A stretch of 64,000 bases of DNA from Alphaproteobacteria bacterium (GTDB taxonomy: Bacteria > Pseudomonadota > Alphaproteobacteria > RF32 > CAG-239): contig JAFYXH010000009.1 of NCBI GenBank assembly GCA_017546315.1, positions 1 to 64,000 of the forward strand. The letters are read 5' to 3'. Positions 24,258-33,836 of the stretch are shown here, in pieces. The number at the start of each line of letters is the position of its first letter. Within the stretch, counting starts at the first letter, position 1. Both the position numbers and the translations under genes were made by a program. A model generated the notes under the pieces. The model saw nothing but the letters and a program-made list of their open reading frames with translations. It was not told the origin of the DNA and did not search any database.

Positions 24258-24851
24258 CTAAAGTTGCTTTCTCATATCTAAAGCTAATTTTAATGTACCA
24301 TCATCCATATAATCAAGCTCACCTCCAACAGGAATTCCTTGAGCTAAGGTTGATACTTTTATTTCCTTATCTTTTAATAAAGATGAGATATAGTGCATTG
24401 TTATTTGGCCATCAACTGTTGCTGGAAGTGCTAAAATTATTTCTGTAATATCCTCTTGTTCAATTCGAGTAAGGAGTTTATCTATGTTTAGGTCATCAGG
24501 AGTTATTCCTTCTATTGCGGATAAAACTCCTCCCAAAATATGATATACTCCTTTATACAAACCTCCACGCTCTAGAGCCCACAAATCACTTATATCTTGA
24601 ATGATACATAATGTATGATGATCTCTATTTGAAGATGCGCATATTGGGCATGGGCTTTCTACATCGTAGTTTCCACATATTTCGCAAACTTTAACATTAT
24701 CGTACACATTCTGCAATGTTTGTATCAACTGAGGAATAATACTCTCTCGCTTTTTTAGTAAATGAAGAGTAATCCTCCTTGCAGAACGTGTACCTAAAGA
24801 AGGAAGTTTTGCTATAGTTTTTACTAATTGTTCTATGTAAAAGCCAGACAT
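24258..24851 (-). CDS. recR: Recombination mediator RecR
   Basis: 197 aa, full length. It has an N-terminal HhH region (LPSLGTRSARRI), a four-Cys zinc finger (CEICGNYDVESPCPIC) and a Toprim domain. RecR works with RecF and RecO to load RecA at gaps. It is the last gene of the classic dnaX-ybaB-recR operon. Confidence 0.95.
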   Translation of the reverse strand: MSGFYIEQLVKTIAKLPSLGTRSARRITLHLLKKRESIIPQLIQTLQNVYDNVKVCEICGNYDVESPCPICASSNRDHHTLCIIQDISDLWALERGGLYKGVYHILGGVLSAIEGITPDDLNIDKLLTRIEQEDITEIILALPATVDGQITMHYISSLLKDKEIKVSTLAQGIPVGGELDYMDDGTLKLALDMRKQL

Positions 24852-24860
24852 ATATATCCC

Positions 24861-25181
24861 TTAAAATGGAAGTTTTAATCCACCTAAATTAACTCCACCA
24901 GTTGCAGACTTCATACTCTCTTCTGCCATAGCTTCTACTTTTGAATGAGCGTCGTTATATGCTACCATGAGTAGATCTTCTAACATATCAACTTCGCCTT
25001 CTGAAATTAAAGATTTATCAATAGATATTTTTTTCATCTCTGATTTGCCGTTTAATGTTATTGTGAGCAAACCATTAGCAGCATTACCAGATACTTCTGT
25101 GGTGGCTAATTTGTTTTGTGCCTCTTCTATTTTTTTCTGCATTGCTTGTGCTTGTTTCATTAAACCTTGAATATTTAACAT
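24861..25181 (-). CDS. YbaB/EbfC nucleoid-associated protein
   Basis: 106 aa beginning LNIQGLMKQAQAMQKKI, typical of the YbaB/EbfC family: small dimeric DNA-binding proteins that sit between dnaX and recR. It is 2 nt downstream of the dnaX stop. Confidence 0.93.
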   Translation of the reverse strand: MLNIQGLMKQAQAMQKKIEEAQNKLATTEVSGNAANGLLTITLNGKSEMKKISIDKSLISEGEVDMLEDLLMVAYNDAHSKVEAMAEESMKSATGGVNLGGLKLPF

Positions 25182-25183
25182 AA

Positions 25184-26872
25184 CTAATCCTCTTCTTCAA
25201 AATAAATATTTGCCATTTCTCCAGATAAATCTGGCTCTCTCTCAGATAAAGTACTTAAATTTTTACGAATTATCGTTTCTATTTTAGCACCTTTAAATTC
25301 TTCAAGAATCTTTTTAACTAGGGGATATTCTGACACATTTTTTGTTTTTGCTTCAACCTTTGTTTTCTCTTTATCCGCAATAGTTTCACCTATTTGTCCT
25401 TTGATAATATCTATTTCCCATTTTAGGCCTGTTGTATCTGTCAGCAATTTATGTAAAGACATAATAAAATCTTGATGTATATTAGGACTAATATGCATCT
25501 TAATATGACCATTTTTAAATTCGTCTATGCTTACATCATTTTTTATAGAATATTCGACAAGTATCTTTTTGGTTATTTCTAGATAACGTAAAAAATCTTC
25601 AACAGTATTAAATTCCTCATATTTTTTACCACCATAAATATCATCATTTAGGTTATTTTTTTTTTCAAAAGCTCCATGAGGCTTTGTCGTTTCTATCAAA
25701 CTAGAGTTTTTTTTTATCTCATTTAACATTTCAAATGGAGTTGGCAAGGATGCAGAGTATGCAACTCTTAGCAGTATCATCTCTAACGCTTCAACAGATG
25801 AAGGAGCAAGATTTAACTCACTAAGACCTTTAATTAGCATCTGCCAAATTTTTGATAAAACAGCTAAAGAAGATGCCTCGCTTAGACTTGAAAAAGTATT
25901 ACGCTCTATCTCGCTTAAACTTGTAGAGGTGAGTAAAGATGGTAAAATCTTCACCTTTGCCATGTCATGAGTTATATTGATTAAATCTTGCAAAATAATC
26001 AAAGGTGTTGCACCGTATGTATATTGCTCTGCTACGTTGCCTAGAACTTTTTCCATATCACCTTTTATTAGGCTTTCAAACAATGATAATGTTTGCCCTC
26101 TATCTGCAAGCCCTAGCATTTTTTTTACAACATCAGTTTTGATATCTCCATCACTTAAAACTATTGATTGATCAAGCAAAGATAACCCATCTCGAGCAGA
26201 GCCATCTGCTGCTTTTGCGATAATATCGAGCGCTTCTTGTTCGGCTGGAATATTCTCTTTAGTTAAAATTTTAGTAAATAAGTTCTTGAGAGTTTCAACA
26301 CTTAGGCGTTGCAAATCAAAACGTTGACAACGTGATAAAATGGTTACAGGAACTTTTCTTATTTCTGTTGTAGCAAAAATAAATTTCACATGTGCTGGAG
26401 GTTCTTCCAACGTCTTTAAGAGTGCATTAAATGCACCTTTGGACAACATGTGAACTTCGTCGATGATATATACTTTATATCTTGCATTTGTTGGAGCATA
26501 ACGTGAGCTATCCAACAATTCTCGAACATCATCTACACCTGTGTGAGATGCAGCATCGAGTTCCATAACATCCATGTGCCTACCTTGAGCTATTGTTTTA
26601 CAATTCTCACATTCTCCACAAGGATGAATTGTTGGCCCACCTTGTCCGTCTGCTCCTCGGCAATTTAGAGCTCTAGCAATTAATCTTGCTGTTGTTGTCT
26701 TACCAACACCTCTAATTCCTGTTAAAATATATGCGTGATGAAGGCGATTATTTTGTATCGCATTGGTTAATGTTCTAACTAACGCATCTTGTCCAAGCAA
26801 ATCTTCAAAATTTTGAGGACGATATTTGCGAGCTAATACAACATATTGATTTTCTTTATTATCTTCCAACAT
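25184..26872 (-). CDS. dnaX: DNA polymerase III subunit tau (and probably gamma)
   Basis: 562 aa from ATG 26872; an in-frame GTG at 26878 adds two residues. Clamp-loader AAA+ domain: Walker A GVGKTTTARL, a four-Cys zinc module (CRGADG...CGECENC), DEVHMLSKGAFNALLKTLEE and SRCQRF. Domains III-V follow to the C-terminus. Codons 403-406 lie on a run of ten A (25665-25656). A -1 slip there meets TAA at once and would give a ~406-aa gamma form lacking the polymerase- and helicase-binding domains. Transcribed after the SRP RNA gene. Confidence 0.93.
   Translation of the reverse strand: MLEDNKENQYVVLARKYRPQNFEDLLGQDALVRTLTNAIQNNRLHHAYILTGIRGVGKTTTARLIARALNCRGADGQGGPTIHPCGECENCKTIAQGRHMDVMELDAASHTGVDDVRELLDSSRYAPTNARYKVYIIDEVHMLSKGAFNALLKTLEEPPAHVKFIFATTEIRKVPVTILSRCQRFDLQRLSVETLKNLFTKILTKENIPAEQEALDIIAKAADGSARDGLSLLDQSIVLSDGDIKTDVVKKMLGLADRGQTLSLFESLIKGDMEKVLGNVAEQYTYGATPLIILQDLINITHDMAKVKILPSLLTSTSLSEIERNTFSSLSEASSLAVLSKIWQMLIKGLSELNLAPSSVEALEMILLRVAYSASLPTPFEMLNEIKKNSSLIETTKPHGAFEKKNNLNDDIYGGKKYEEFNTVEDFLRYLEITKKILVEYSIKNDVSIDEFKNGHIKMHISPNIHQDFIMSLHKLLTDTTGLKWEIDIIKGQIGETIADKEKTKVEAKTKNVSEYPLVKKILEEFKGAKIETIIRKNLSTLSEREPDLSGEMANIYFEEED
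25653..25666 (-). promoter_or_regulatory. A10 slippery site in dnaX (possible gamma production)
   Basis: Ten consecutive A on the coding strand are followed by TAACC. In frame zero the codons read GAA AAA AAA AAT AAC. One extra A in the mRNA, or a -1 ribosomal slip, gives AAA then TAA. Position and outcome parallel known dnaX slippage in E. coli and Thermus. Confidence 0.55.
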
Positions 26873-26885
26873 CTTCACATTCTAT

Positions 26886-26983
26886 TGAGGCGAAGGGAAA
26901 CAGACCCTGATTTAATTGTTACGGCTGCTTTCTTCCGAACCTGACCGGGTTAGCAACAAATCAACCCTGCTCCCTTCATTGAC
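26886..26983 (-). ncRNA. ffs: Signal recognition particle RNA, small 4.5S type
   Basis: The minus strand contains the diagnostic SRP domain IV core GGTTCGGAAGAAAGCAGCC, with the flanking asymmetric stem and matching terminal helix (GAAGGGA / TCCCTTC). It binds Ffh and targets nascent membrane proteins. It lies immediately upstream of dnaX, a common bacterial order. The ends are approximate. Confidence 0.93.
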
Positions 26984-27045
26984 TTAACATTTGTTTATTT
27001 ATTACGCAAATATTCATAATTTGCAAGTTTAAAATTTTTAATATG

Positions 27046-28302
27046 CTAATTATTGTACAACCATTTTAAGACTTCTGAATTATTCTTGCCATAAACCTTT
27101 GGCAAGGCATCATATGATATATAACGAACATCAAATTCATTTTCAACATATTCAGCATTTTTCTCACCTTGAGCGACAACTTTAGGACCATTTGATGTAA
27201 TCTCATATACTTCTAAGCTATGCCAACTTTGGCCTGTTGGTAATACCTTAAAATATCCATTAACGCCGATAAAACCACTTTTTGATGTTAGGCTTTCTGT
27301 TATATCAGTATTTTTCATAGACAATGTGGCTGCCAATAAAACACCATCATAAGCTAATGAATATATACTTTTTGGCATTTCACCAAATGTTTCTTTGTAT
27401 TTGCCATTAAAATAAGAAACATAATTTTTAGAAACCATTGGATATACACCGTGATAAAGAATTGTCTCTTTGCTTAAATTTGTATTATCCCACGCTGATG
27501 TTCCCATAAATAAAACCTCTGGATACATTATATCATTATATGCAAACATAGAAGCTAAAGATTTTAAGCGATTTCCACCATCTGCAATCAAAACTGCATC
27601 AAAATCTTTTTCTTCTGACATACTTTTTATAAGAGATGTAAAATCTATGCTTGATTGATTATAAAAACCAACCTTAACAAGCTTAATTCCTTTATTTTGA
27701 GCACTTCCTAAAGCTGATTTTAAGACATTTAAACCACTATTATTATCAGGAACAACTAGAGCTAAATTTGTTTTGCCTTTGCTTTTAGCATAAGACAAAA
27801 CCCTCTCTATTTGTTCTCCATTTAATAAACCTATACTGTATATTCCTTTTTGTAGAACCTGCGGAGATGTTGTAAAAGAAACAATAGGAATATCATATTT
27901 CAAAGCAACAGGAGCAACACTTTCAACCTCTTCAAACATAAGAGGACCTAATATCAACTCAGATCCTTCTTTTATTGCATTTTCTGCAGCATCTTTAGCC
28001 CCTAAAGCGGTGCTTTTAGTATCATAAAATTTAAGAATCACGTTATTATCACGTTGATCACTTAGTGCCATAAACATTGCATTTTGCATTCCTTTACCAA
28101 TGTTTTCAGCTTTACCACTTAAAGGAAGCAAAACAGAAACATTAAGAGCATCTATTTTATACATTTCATCACTAATAGCATCATAATCTATTATATCATA
28201 TTTTTGATTGGCTATTTCTATTCTATTATCTGTCAAACGGTTTCCACACCCGATAAGACCCAAAACAAGAAAATATACGGCTATTTTTTTTAACACTTGC
28301 AT
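27046..28302 (-). CDS. LpoA/LppC-like penicillin-binding-protein activator lipoprotein
   Basis: 418 aa. Lipoprotein signal with lipobox LIGC (Cys19). The remainder is a periplasmic-binding-protein type I fold (VSVLLPLSGKAENIGKGM, LILGPLMFEEVESVAPVA, SYAKSKGKTNLALVVPD), as in LppC/LpoA C-terminal domains and alphaproteobacterial penicillin-binding-protein activators. It lacks LpoA's N-terminal TPR half. It is divergent from rsmI, the same neighbour as in many proteobacteria (lpoA-rsmI-yraN), which supports the call. Confidence 0.8.
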   Translation of the reverse strand: MQVLKKIAVYFLVLGLIGCGNRLTDNRIEIANQKYDIIDYDAISDEMYKIDALNVSVLLPLSGKAENIGKGMQNAMFMALSDQRDNNVILKFYDTKSTALGAKDAAENAIKEGSELILGPLMFEEVESVAPVALKYDIPIVSFTTSPQVLQKGIYSIGLLNGEQIERVLSYAKSKGKTNLALVVPDNNSGLNVLKSALGSAQNKGIKLVKVGFYNQSSIDFTSLIKSMSEEKDFDAVLIADGGNRLKSLASMFAYNDIMYPEVLFMGTSAWDNTNLSKETILYHGVYPMVSKNYVSYFNGKYKETFGEMPKSIYSLAYDGVLLAATLSMKNTDITESLTSKSGFIGVNGYFKVLPTGQSWHSLEVYEITSNGPKVVAQGEKNAEYVENEFDVRYISYDALPKVYGKNNSEVLKWLYNN

Positions 28303-28373
28303 TTATTCCTAAAATATTTACAATTATGTTATTCTATTTAAATCAAAAAACGTTTTTTGTAAAGAGTTATAAA

Positions 28374-29216
28374 ATGACTAATCCATCTTTATATATTGTT
28401 GCAACACCTATTGGAAATTTGAATGATTTATCAATTAGGGCTAAAGAAGTCCTGAACAGTGTTGATATTATTGTTGCTGAAGATACGCGTGAAACAAAAA
28501 AACTTTTTGGGTTAGTTGGAATTAGCTGTAATAAAAAATTTATTGCTTATGAAGACCATTTTGAACAAGAAAAAGTTCAAGAAATTATAAATTTAATCAA
28601 TGAAGGCTACACTCTTGCTTTGGTTAGTGATGCTGGCTCTCCTCTTATTTCTGATCCAGGGTATAAATTAGTTAGAGAATGCAGAAAAAGAGATATCAAA
28701 ATCACCACTGTTCCTGGGTGCTGTGCGGTTATATCAGCTCTTCAACTTTCTGGCCTCCCAACAAACCGTTTTATGTTTGCAGGTTTTGTTCCCAACAAAG
28801 ATAAGGCAAGAATCGACTTTTTCAATGAACTAAAAGATATAAACTCAACATTGGTCGTATATGAAACTGCAAACCGAATCCTTAAAACTCTTTATGCAAT
28901 AAAAGATACATTAAATGACCGAGAAGTTTCTATTGTTAGAGAAATTACCAAAATGTATGAGGAATGTTTATTTGGAGATGTAAAAGATGTTATAGCTCAA
29001 ATTGAAGAAAAAAACATAAAAGGAGAAGTTGTTGTTGTTATAGCACCACCATCTGAAAATGATTATGAAGATATAGATATTAGTAGCGAATTAGAAAAAG
29101 AGTTAGAGAACTCAACTCTAAAAGATGCAGTAAAAAAAATAACAGAAAAATATAAATTAAAACGAAGTGATGTATATGAAAAAGCTCTTGAAATTAAAAA
29201 TCACTCCGTACAATAG
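28374..29216 (+). CDS. rsmI: 16S rRNA C1402 2'-O-methyltransferase
   Basis: 280 aa from ATG 28374; an upstream in-frame ATG at 28326 adds an unconserved tail. Tetrapyrrole-methylase-type fold with YIVATPIGNLNDLSIRAKEVL, AEDTRETKKL, VSDAGSPLISDPG and VPGCCAVISAL. It modifies the ribosomal P-site. Its 3' end overlaps yraN. Confidence 0.94.
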   Translation: MTNPSLYIVATPIGNLNDLSIRAKEVLNSVDIIVAEDTRETKKLFGLVGISCNKKFIAYEDHFEQEKVQEIINLINEGYTLALVSDAGSPLISDPGYKLVRECRKRDIKITTVPGCCAVISALQLSGLPTNRFMFAGFVPNKDKARIDFFNELKDINSTLVVYETANRILKTLYAIKDTLNDREVSIVREITKMYEECLFGDVKDVIAQIEEKNIKGEVVVVIAPPSENDYEDIDISSELEKELENSTLKDAVKKITEKYKLKRSDVYEKALEIKNHSVQ

Positions 29217-29577
29217 TGGAATATTAGCTGAGTTCTTGTGTCGAATGTATATGAGAATTTTAGGATATAGAATTATTGCAAAAAATTATCGCTCTAGAAC
29301 AAAAGGAAGAAGAACTCCCTATGGAGAGCTAGATTTTGTTGCAATAAAAAAACAGCGAATCGTTTTCTGCGAAGTTAAAAAAAGAAAAAATGATACTGAT
29401 TTTTGTAAAGCACTTCCTTTAAAACAGCAAAAAAGAATTGTTAATGGCGGATTGAACTTTTTAAGACAAAACAAGAAATTTAGTTCTTACAAAATGGAAT
29501 TTGATGTATTTTTTGTAATACTGCCATTTAAAATTAAACGGATAAAAAACGCAATATATTACGATAATGTGATTTAA
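29170..29577 (+). CDS. YraN/UPF0102 family putative endonuclease
   Basis: About 135 aa. The PD-(D/E)XK-like core GELDFVAIKKQRIVFCEVKKR is conserved, with a leading helix ILAEFLCRMYMRILGYRI. Start choice is uncertain (ATG 29170 or 29176); both overlap the rsmI end by 40-47 bp. The stop overlaps the convergent truA stop by 4 bp. The C-terminus is basic. Confidence 0.85.
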   Translation: MYMKKLLKLKITPYNSGILAEFLCRMYMRILGYRIIAKNYRSRTKGRRTPYGELDFVAIKKQRIVFCEVKKRKNDTDFCKALPLKQQKRIVNGGLNFLRQNKKFSSYKMEFDVFFVILPFKIKRIKNAIYYDNVI

Positions 29578-30314
29578 TATGTAACCTTGTTTAGATACAA
29601 ACCACAAGCAGGAGCTGTTGGACCTGCTTTTTTTCTATCTTTTGCTTCAAGAATTCTTTTTACATCTTCGGGAGATAATTTACCATCTCCAACACATTTA
29701 AGAGTTCCCACAATATTCCTTACTTGATGATAAATAAAAGACTTGGCTTCTAAAATAAAATCAATCTCATCACCATTTTGGATTATATCTATCTTATCTA
29801 ATGTTTTGATTGGTGATTTTGCTTGACATCCAGCCCCTCTAAATGATGAAAAATCATGATTACCAATTAGGTATTTTGCACCTTCTCTCATTTTTTCAAC
29901 ATCAAGCGGATAACCTACAACCCAAACCCTATTTTTTAGCAATACGGTTGGAGCTCGACGATTTAAAATGCGATATATATATCCTCTTTTGGTTGCAGAA
30001 AAACGAGCATGAAAATCTTTTTCAACCTCTTCAACTTCTAAAACAGAAACAGGAGCTTCTAAAGTTCTAAGTCTTGCGTTTATTGCTTCTCTTAAATGAA
30101 AAACATCCATAGACGTTTCTAAATCAAAATGAGCAACTTGAGATGAAGCATGAACACCAGCATCAGTTCTTCCTGCGGCTACCACCTCTACAACTTGATG
30201 AGAGAATCCTAAAATTGCTTCCTCTAGATAATATTGAACACTAACCCCCTCGTTCTGTCTTTGCCATCCTTGGAGGTTAGTGCCATCATATTCTATGGTA
30301 ATTTTATAACGCAT
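29574..30314 (-). CDS. truA: tRNA pseudouridine(38-40) synthase
   Basis: 246 aa. Starts MRYKITIEYDGTNLQGWQRQ. The catalytic Asp51 is in AAGRTDAGVHA. Later motifs are RFSATKRGY and SFIYHQVRNIVGTL. It isomerises U38-40 of tRNA anticodon arms. It starts 9 nt after the stop of the upstream dehydrogenase gene. Confidence 0.95.
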   Translation of the reverse strand: MRYKITIEYDGTNLQGWQRQNEGVSVQYYLEEAILGFSHQVVEVVAAGRTDAGVHASSQVAHFDLETSMDVFHLREAINARLRTLEAPVSVLEVEEVEKDFHARFSATKRGYIYRILNRRAPTVLLKNRVWVVGYPLDVEKMREGAKYLIGNHDFSSFRGAGCQAKSPIKTLDKIDIIQNGDEIDFILEAKSFIYHQVRNIVGTLKCVGDGKLSPEDVKRILEAKDRKKAGPTAPACGLYLNKVTY

Positions 30315-30323
30315 TATTCTATT

Positions 30324-31352
30324 TTATGCTGCGATAGATTGTTTTTCTTCATAAGTTGAAGATATTGCACGAGCAAAACCTAATGCGTCTTGTATCTTCC
30401 AAACAACACGAAGTGCTTTTAATGCATCAAGACCTGTAATTCTTGGTGTTGTTTTGCCTTTGATACAATCAATAAAGTGAGATAGCTCTGCTTGCAATGG
30501 TTGATTTGTTGGAATAAATAATTGCTCAACACTACCTTTTAAGCCATAATGCATCCATTCTGGAATTTCTTCCTGATTAACATATGGCATTCTTCCTTGA
30601 GAATGAACGTTGATACTTTGGTTAATAAAGTCCATATCTATGTAGTTTGTATCTGTTGTTACTGTAAGAGTTCTAACACGTGCTTGAGTGATACGACTTG
30701 CAGTTATGTTTGCTGTTGCTCCATTTTCAAACTGAAGAAGAGCTGTGATATAATCTTTACCACTTTCATTACCCAAAGTTTTTACGGCCATTGCTTTTAC
30801 ATCAACCACTTCTGATTGAACTAATGATTGTATTACTTCAACATCATGAATCATCAAATCCATTGCAACGTCAACGTCTGTAATACGACCAGATGCCGCA
30901 GACATACGTTGTGCGGTTAGAGAACGAATCTTAGATGTATCTGATAAAATTTTTCCCATTTGCTCTACAGCTGGGTTAAAACGCTCAATATGACCCACGA
31001 GTAATGTTGCGTTGTTATTTTTAGCTGCATTTATAAGACGCATACATTCTTCTTCTGTCGTTGCAAGAGGTTTTTCCATCAAACAATGAATACCTTTGTT
31101 TAAGAAAAATTCACCAACCTCGCAATGCGCAACAGATGTTGTTACAACACTTACTGCATCAACATTATGAGCAACTTCTTCTAAAGATGAAAAAGCTTTT
31201 ATACCAAACATTTCTGCTGCCTTTACAGCATTTTCTGTAAATATATCATAAACACCAACAAGTTCAACTCCTTGAAGTGTTTTGTATGTTTTTAGATGGT
31301 TTCTACCCATCATTCCTGCGCCAATTACGGCTACTTTAATTAAATTTGACAT
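30324..31352 (-). CDS. Gfo/Idh/MocA-family NAD(P)-dependent dehydrogenase
   Basis: 342 aa. N-terminal Rossmann fold (VIGAGMMGRNHLKTY), catalytic-lysine motif MEKPLATTEEE near residue 93, then GHIERFNPAV, a signature seen in UDP-GlcNAc 3-dehydrogenases (GnnA/WlbA type) and related sugar oxidoreductases. The substrate may be a nucleotide sugar for lipid A or surface glycans (inference). AAAGGGG is the ribosome site. Confidence 0.75.
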   Translation of the reverse strand: MSNLIKVAVIGAGMMGRNHLKTYKTLQGVELVGVYDIFTENAVKAAEMFGIKAFSSLEEVAHNVDAVSVVTTSVAHCEVGEFFLNKGIHCLMEKPLATTEEECMRLINAAKNNNATLLVGHIERFNPAVEQMGKILSDTSKIRSLTAQRMSAASGRITDVDVAMDLMIHDVEVIQSLVQSEVVDVKAMAVKTLGNESGKDYITALLQFENGATANITASRITQARVRTLTVTTDTNYIDMDFINQSINVHSQGRMPYVNQEEIPEWMHYGLKGSVEQLFIPTNQPLQAELSHFIDCIKGKTTPRITGLDALKALRVVWKIQDALGFARAISSTYEEKQSIAA

Positions 31353-31517
31353 ATTAAACCCCTTTAAATTTGTCTTTTGGCTTTTATATACTACTTAATT
31401 TTATAAAAATCTTCTAAAAATATGTTTCATTTTGTTACAAAAATAATTTATTGACTTCTTGTTGATTTTCTGATATTTTTGTTGTGTTTTTCTATATTTT
31501 TTTAAATTATTTGTGTT

Positions 31518-31739
31518 ATGTTATTAAAGGTTATATGCATTGTAATGGTGGTTGCTTTTTTATTGTTTTATATTTTTTATTACGCTTCTACCGAAGTATA
31601 TAAAAAGACAGCCAAAGGATATTCAAAAGATGAGTTAAAAAAAATGCTCGCAAAGCTTGAGCATGAAGACATCGAATCGTACTCCTTATTTAGAGCATGG
31701 AAGATTGATGTTTTCATGGAAGAATTTCTTGAACATTGA
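31518..31739 (+). CDS. Small single-TM protein of unknown function
   Basis: 73 aa. An N-terminal TM helix (VICIVMVVAFLLFYIFYYA) is followed by a charged helical cytosolic or periplasmic domain of ~45 residues ending FMEEFLEH. There is no clear ribosome site at ATG 31518. A strong terminator directly follows, which supports a real transcript. Unrecognised family. Confidence 0.55.
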   Translation: MLLKVICIVMVVAFLLFYIFYYASTEVYKKTAKGYSKDELKKMLAKLEHEDIESYSLFRAWKIDVFMEEFLEH

Positions 31740-31747
31740 TTACTAGC

Positions 31748-31782
31748 AAAAGAGCCACTCAAAAGAGTGGCTCTTTTTTTTT
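31748..31782. terminator. Bidirectional terminator
   Basis: AAAAGAGCCACTC (31748-31760) pairs with GAGTGGCTCTTTT (31765-31777) around an AAAA loop. T-runs on both strands serve the small TM gene (+) and prfA (-). Confidence 0.9.
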
Positions 31783-31795
31783 ATAATATATTTCT

Positions 31796-32869
31796 TTAAT
31801 CAATTTCAGCTAAACGTTGAGCTTGATCTTCTGTTATTAGAGCACTAATAATTTCCTCTAAACATTCACCATTAACAATATCATCTAACTTATAAAGTGT
31901 TAAATTTATACGATGGTCTGTTACTCTTCCTTGAGGATAGTTATATGTTCTTATTCGCTCACTTCTATCACCTGATCCCACTTGAAGTTTTCTCTTCTCT
32001 GAATATGTAGAATCAATATTTGCTTTCTGAGTATCATATAACTTTGCACGAAGATGGTTCATTGCTTTTTCTTTGTTTTTAAATTGAGAACGATCATCTT
32101 GGCATTGAACTATAATACCTGTTGGAATATGCGTAATTCTAACAGCAGATTCTGTTCTATTTACGTGCTGACCACCTGCACCTGAAGCTCTATAAACATC
32201 AATTTTTAAATCTGCAGGATTTATGTATAAATCCACCTCTTCAATTTCTGGTAATACAGCAACTGTTGCTGCTGATGTATGAACTCTTCCTTGGGATTCT
32301 GTAACCGGAACTCGTTGAACACGATGTGCTCCTGATTCAAATTTTAATTTTGCAAATACATCTTTACCAGTAATTTTGGCAGAAGCTTCTTTATACCCAC
32401 CAATTCCATTTTCGTTTGCATCCAAAACTTCAAAACGCCAACCTTGTTTTTGGGAATAGCGTTGATACATTTCAAATAAAACCGCTGCAAAGAGAGCTGC
32501 TTCATCACCACCGGTTCCTGCACGAACTTCTAATATTGCATTCTTCTCATCATCTTCTTCTTTGGGAAGTAATAATACTTTTATCTCTTTTTCAAGCTCA
32601 GGCAACTTTTCTTTTAGCTCATAATATTCCATTTCTGCGAGTTCACGCATTTCTTTATCTAAAGAAGAATCATCTTTCATCTCACCTGCTTCATTAAAAC
32701 TCTTTTCCATTCTTTGATAATTTCCAATTGCCTCAACAATAGGATCTAAAATAGATAATTCTTTATTTAGTTTCACAAGCTCCTCTGCTGTTGTACAAGA
32801 AGAGGAAAGAAGAGCTTGAACTTCTTCAAAACGTGTAACAACCCCTGCAAGCTTTTCTTGAAAATTCAT
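31796..32869 (-). CDS. prfA: Peptide chain release factor 1
   Basis: 357 aa. The GGQ motif (RASGAGGQHVNRTESAVR, near residue 230) triggers peptidyl-tRNA hydrolysis at UAA/UAG. Also EVRAGTGGDEAALFA and a C-terminal RTYNYPQGRVTDHR. AAAGGA is the ribosome site. prmC, often its neighbour, is not adjacent. Confidence 0.96.
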   Translation of the reverse strand: MNFQEKLAGVVTRFEEVQALLSSSCTTAEELVKLNKELSILDPIVEAIGNYQRMEKSFNEAGEMKDDSSLDKEMRELAEMEYYELKEKLPELEKEIKVLLLPKEEDDEKNAILEVRAGTGGDEAALFAAVLFEMYQRYSQKQGWRFEVLDANENGIGGYKEASAKITGKDVFAKLKFESGAHRVQRVPVTESQGRVHTSAATVAVLPEIEEVDLYINPADLKIDVYRASGAGGQHVNRTESAVRITHIPTGIIVQCQDDRSQFKNKEKAMNHLRAKLYDTQKANIDSTYSEKRKLQVGSGDRSERIRTYNYPQGRVTDHRINLTLYKLDDIVNGECLEEIISALITEDQAQRLAEID

Positions 32870-32944
32870 AAGTTATTTCCTTTTAACGTGTTTTCATTCT
32901 TTTTTGTTGCTTTTAACAGTTTTATTTAAATTTGCAACTTATTT

Positions 32945-33787
32945 TTACTCTAAGGAATCTACAGAAATATTAGTTTTACGTCTTTTTGCAAGGTGATCTT
33001 TTTTTACACCTTTAACGTATATTTCTACATTCTTAGGGCGCCCAACTGACACAAATAAATCGGTTGTATAATCAACTGTCTTAACATCTCCTTGATGGAA
33101 AACACCTTGAAAATATACTTTATCCTTATTTCTTAGTTCTACCCAACTTTCTCCATTAAATCTAATTTCTACTTTATTATTCTCAAGTACTGTATTTGCT
33201 GGAGCCTTAACAGATGTATCGCTAGTACTTACTTCTTCTATTGGAATATTATCTGTGGCAGTAGAATTTTCTTCCTCAGCCTCTTGTTCAATATTTTGTT
33301 CCTCATCTTGCTTTTGCTCAAGACCTGTTTCTTCTAAAGAGTTATCTGCAATACTTTCTACTTGTTGGGGAATTGGTGCATTTACTTTTTTATCTTTTAC
33401 ATTACACATCTGCCATGCTGCATAAACAACAATTAACGCAACAATACCCCAAATTATATGTTTATTATTACTTTTATTAACCTCGGGCTTAATCTCTTTT
33501 TCTTCATTTTTAGCTTGTTCTTCAATTTCTGCAGCTGCTTTATAAAGTTTTACAGCTCTTTCTGTACTTAAACCTAAATAATTTGCATAAGTTCTTACAT
33601 ATCCTACCCCATAAGGAACAGGAGGAAGAGTTTCATAATCACCTTCTTCTAAAGCTGTTAAATAGATTTTTCTAATGCATAACTCAGCAGAAACCTCTTC
33701 TAAACTTTTTTTACATTTTAGACGATTACTTTTTAGTATTGCACCGATATCGTCAATATCAAATTCTAACTCTTCTTTATTTTCCAT
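32945..33787 (-). CDS. RodZ-like HTH membrane protein
   Basis: 280 aa. An N-terminal HTH_25-type domain (ILKSNRLKCKKSLEEVSAEL, then YGVGYVRTYANYLGL) is followed by a TM helix (HIIWGIVALIVVYAAW) at ~110-126, a long acidic linker, and a C-terminal DUF4115-like beta domain (VEIRFNGESWVELRNKD...). RodZ anchors MreB for rod shape. No mre genes are in the window. Confidence 0.82.
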   Translation of the reverse strand: MENKEELEFDIDDIGAILKSNRLKCKKSLEEVSAELCIRKIYLTALEEGDYETLPPVPYGVGYVRTYANYLGLSTERAVKLYKAAAEIEEQAKNEEKEIKPEVNKSNNKHIIWGIVALIVVYAAWQMCNVKDKKVNAPIPQQVESIADNSLEETGLEQKQDEEQNIEQEAEEENSTATDNIPIEEVSTSDTSVKAPANTVLENNKVEIRFNGESWVELRNKDKVYFQGVFHQGDVKTVDYTTDLFVSVGRPKNVEIYVKGVKKDHLAKRRKTNISVDSLE

Positions 33788-33836
33788 AGTTTTGCCCTTT
33801 ACATAGTATTATTTCGTAGTTATTAAAACATAAAAT

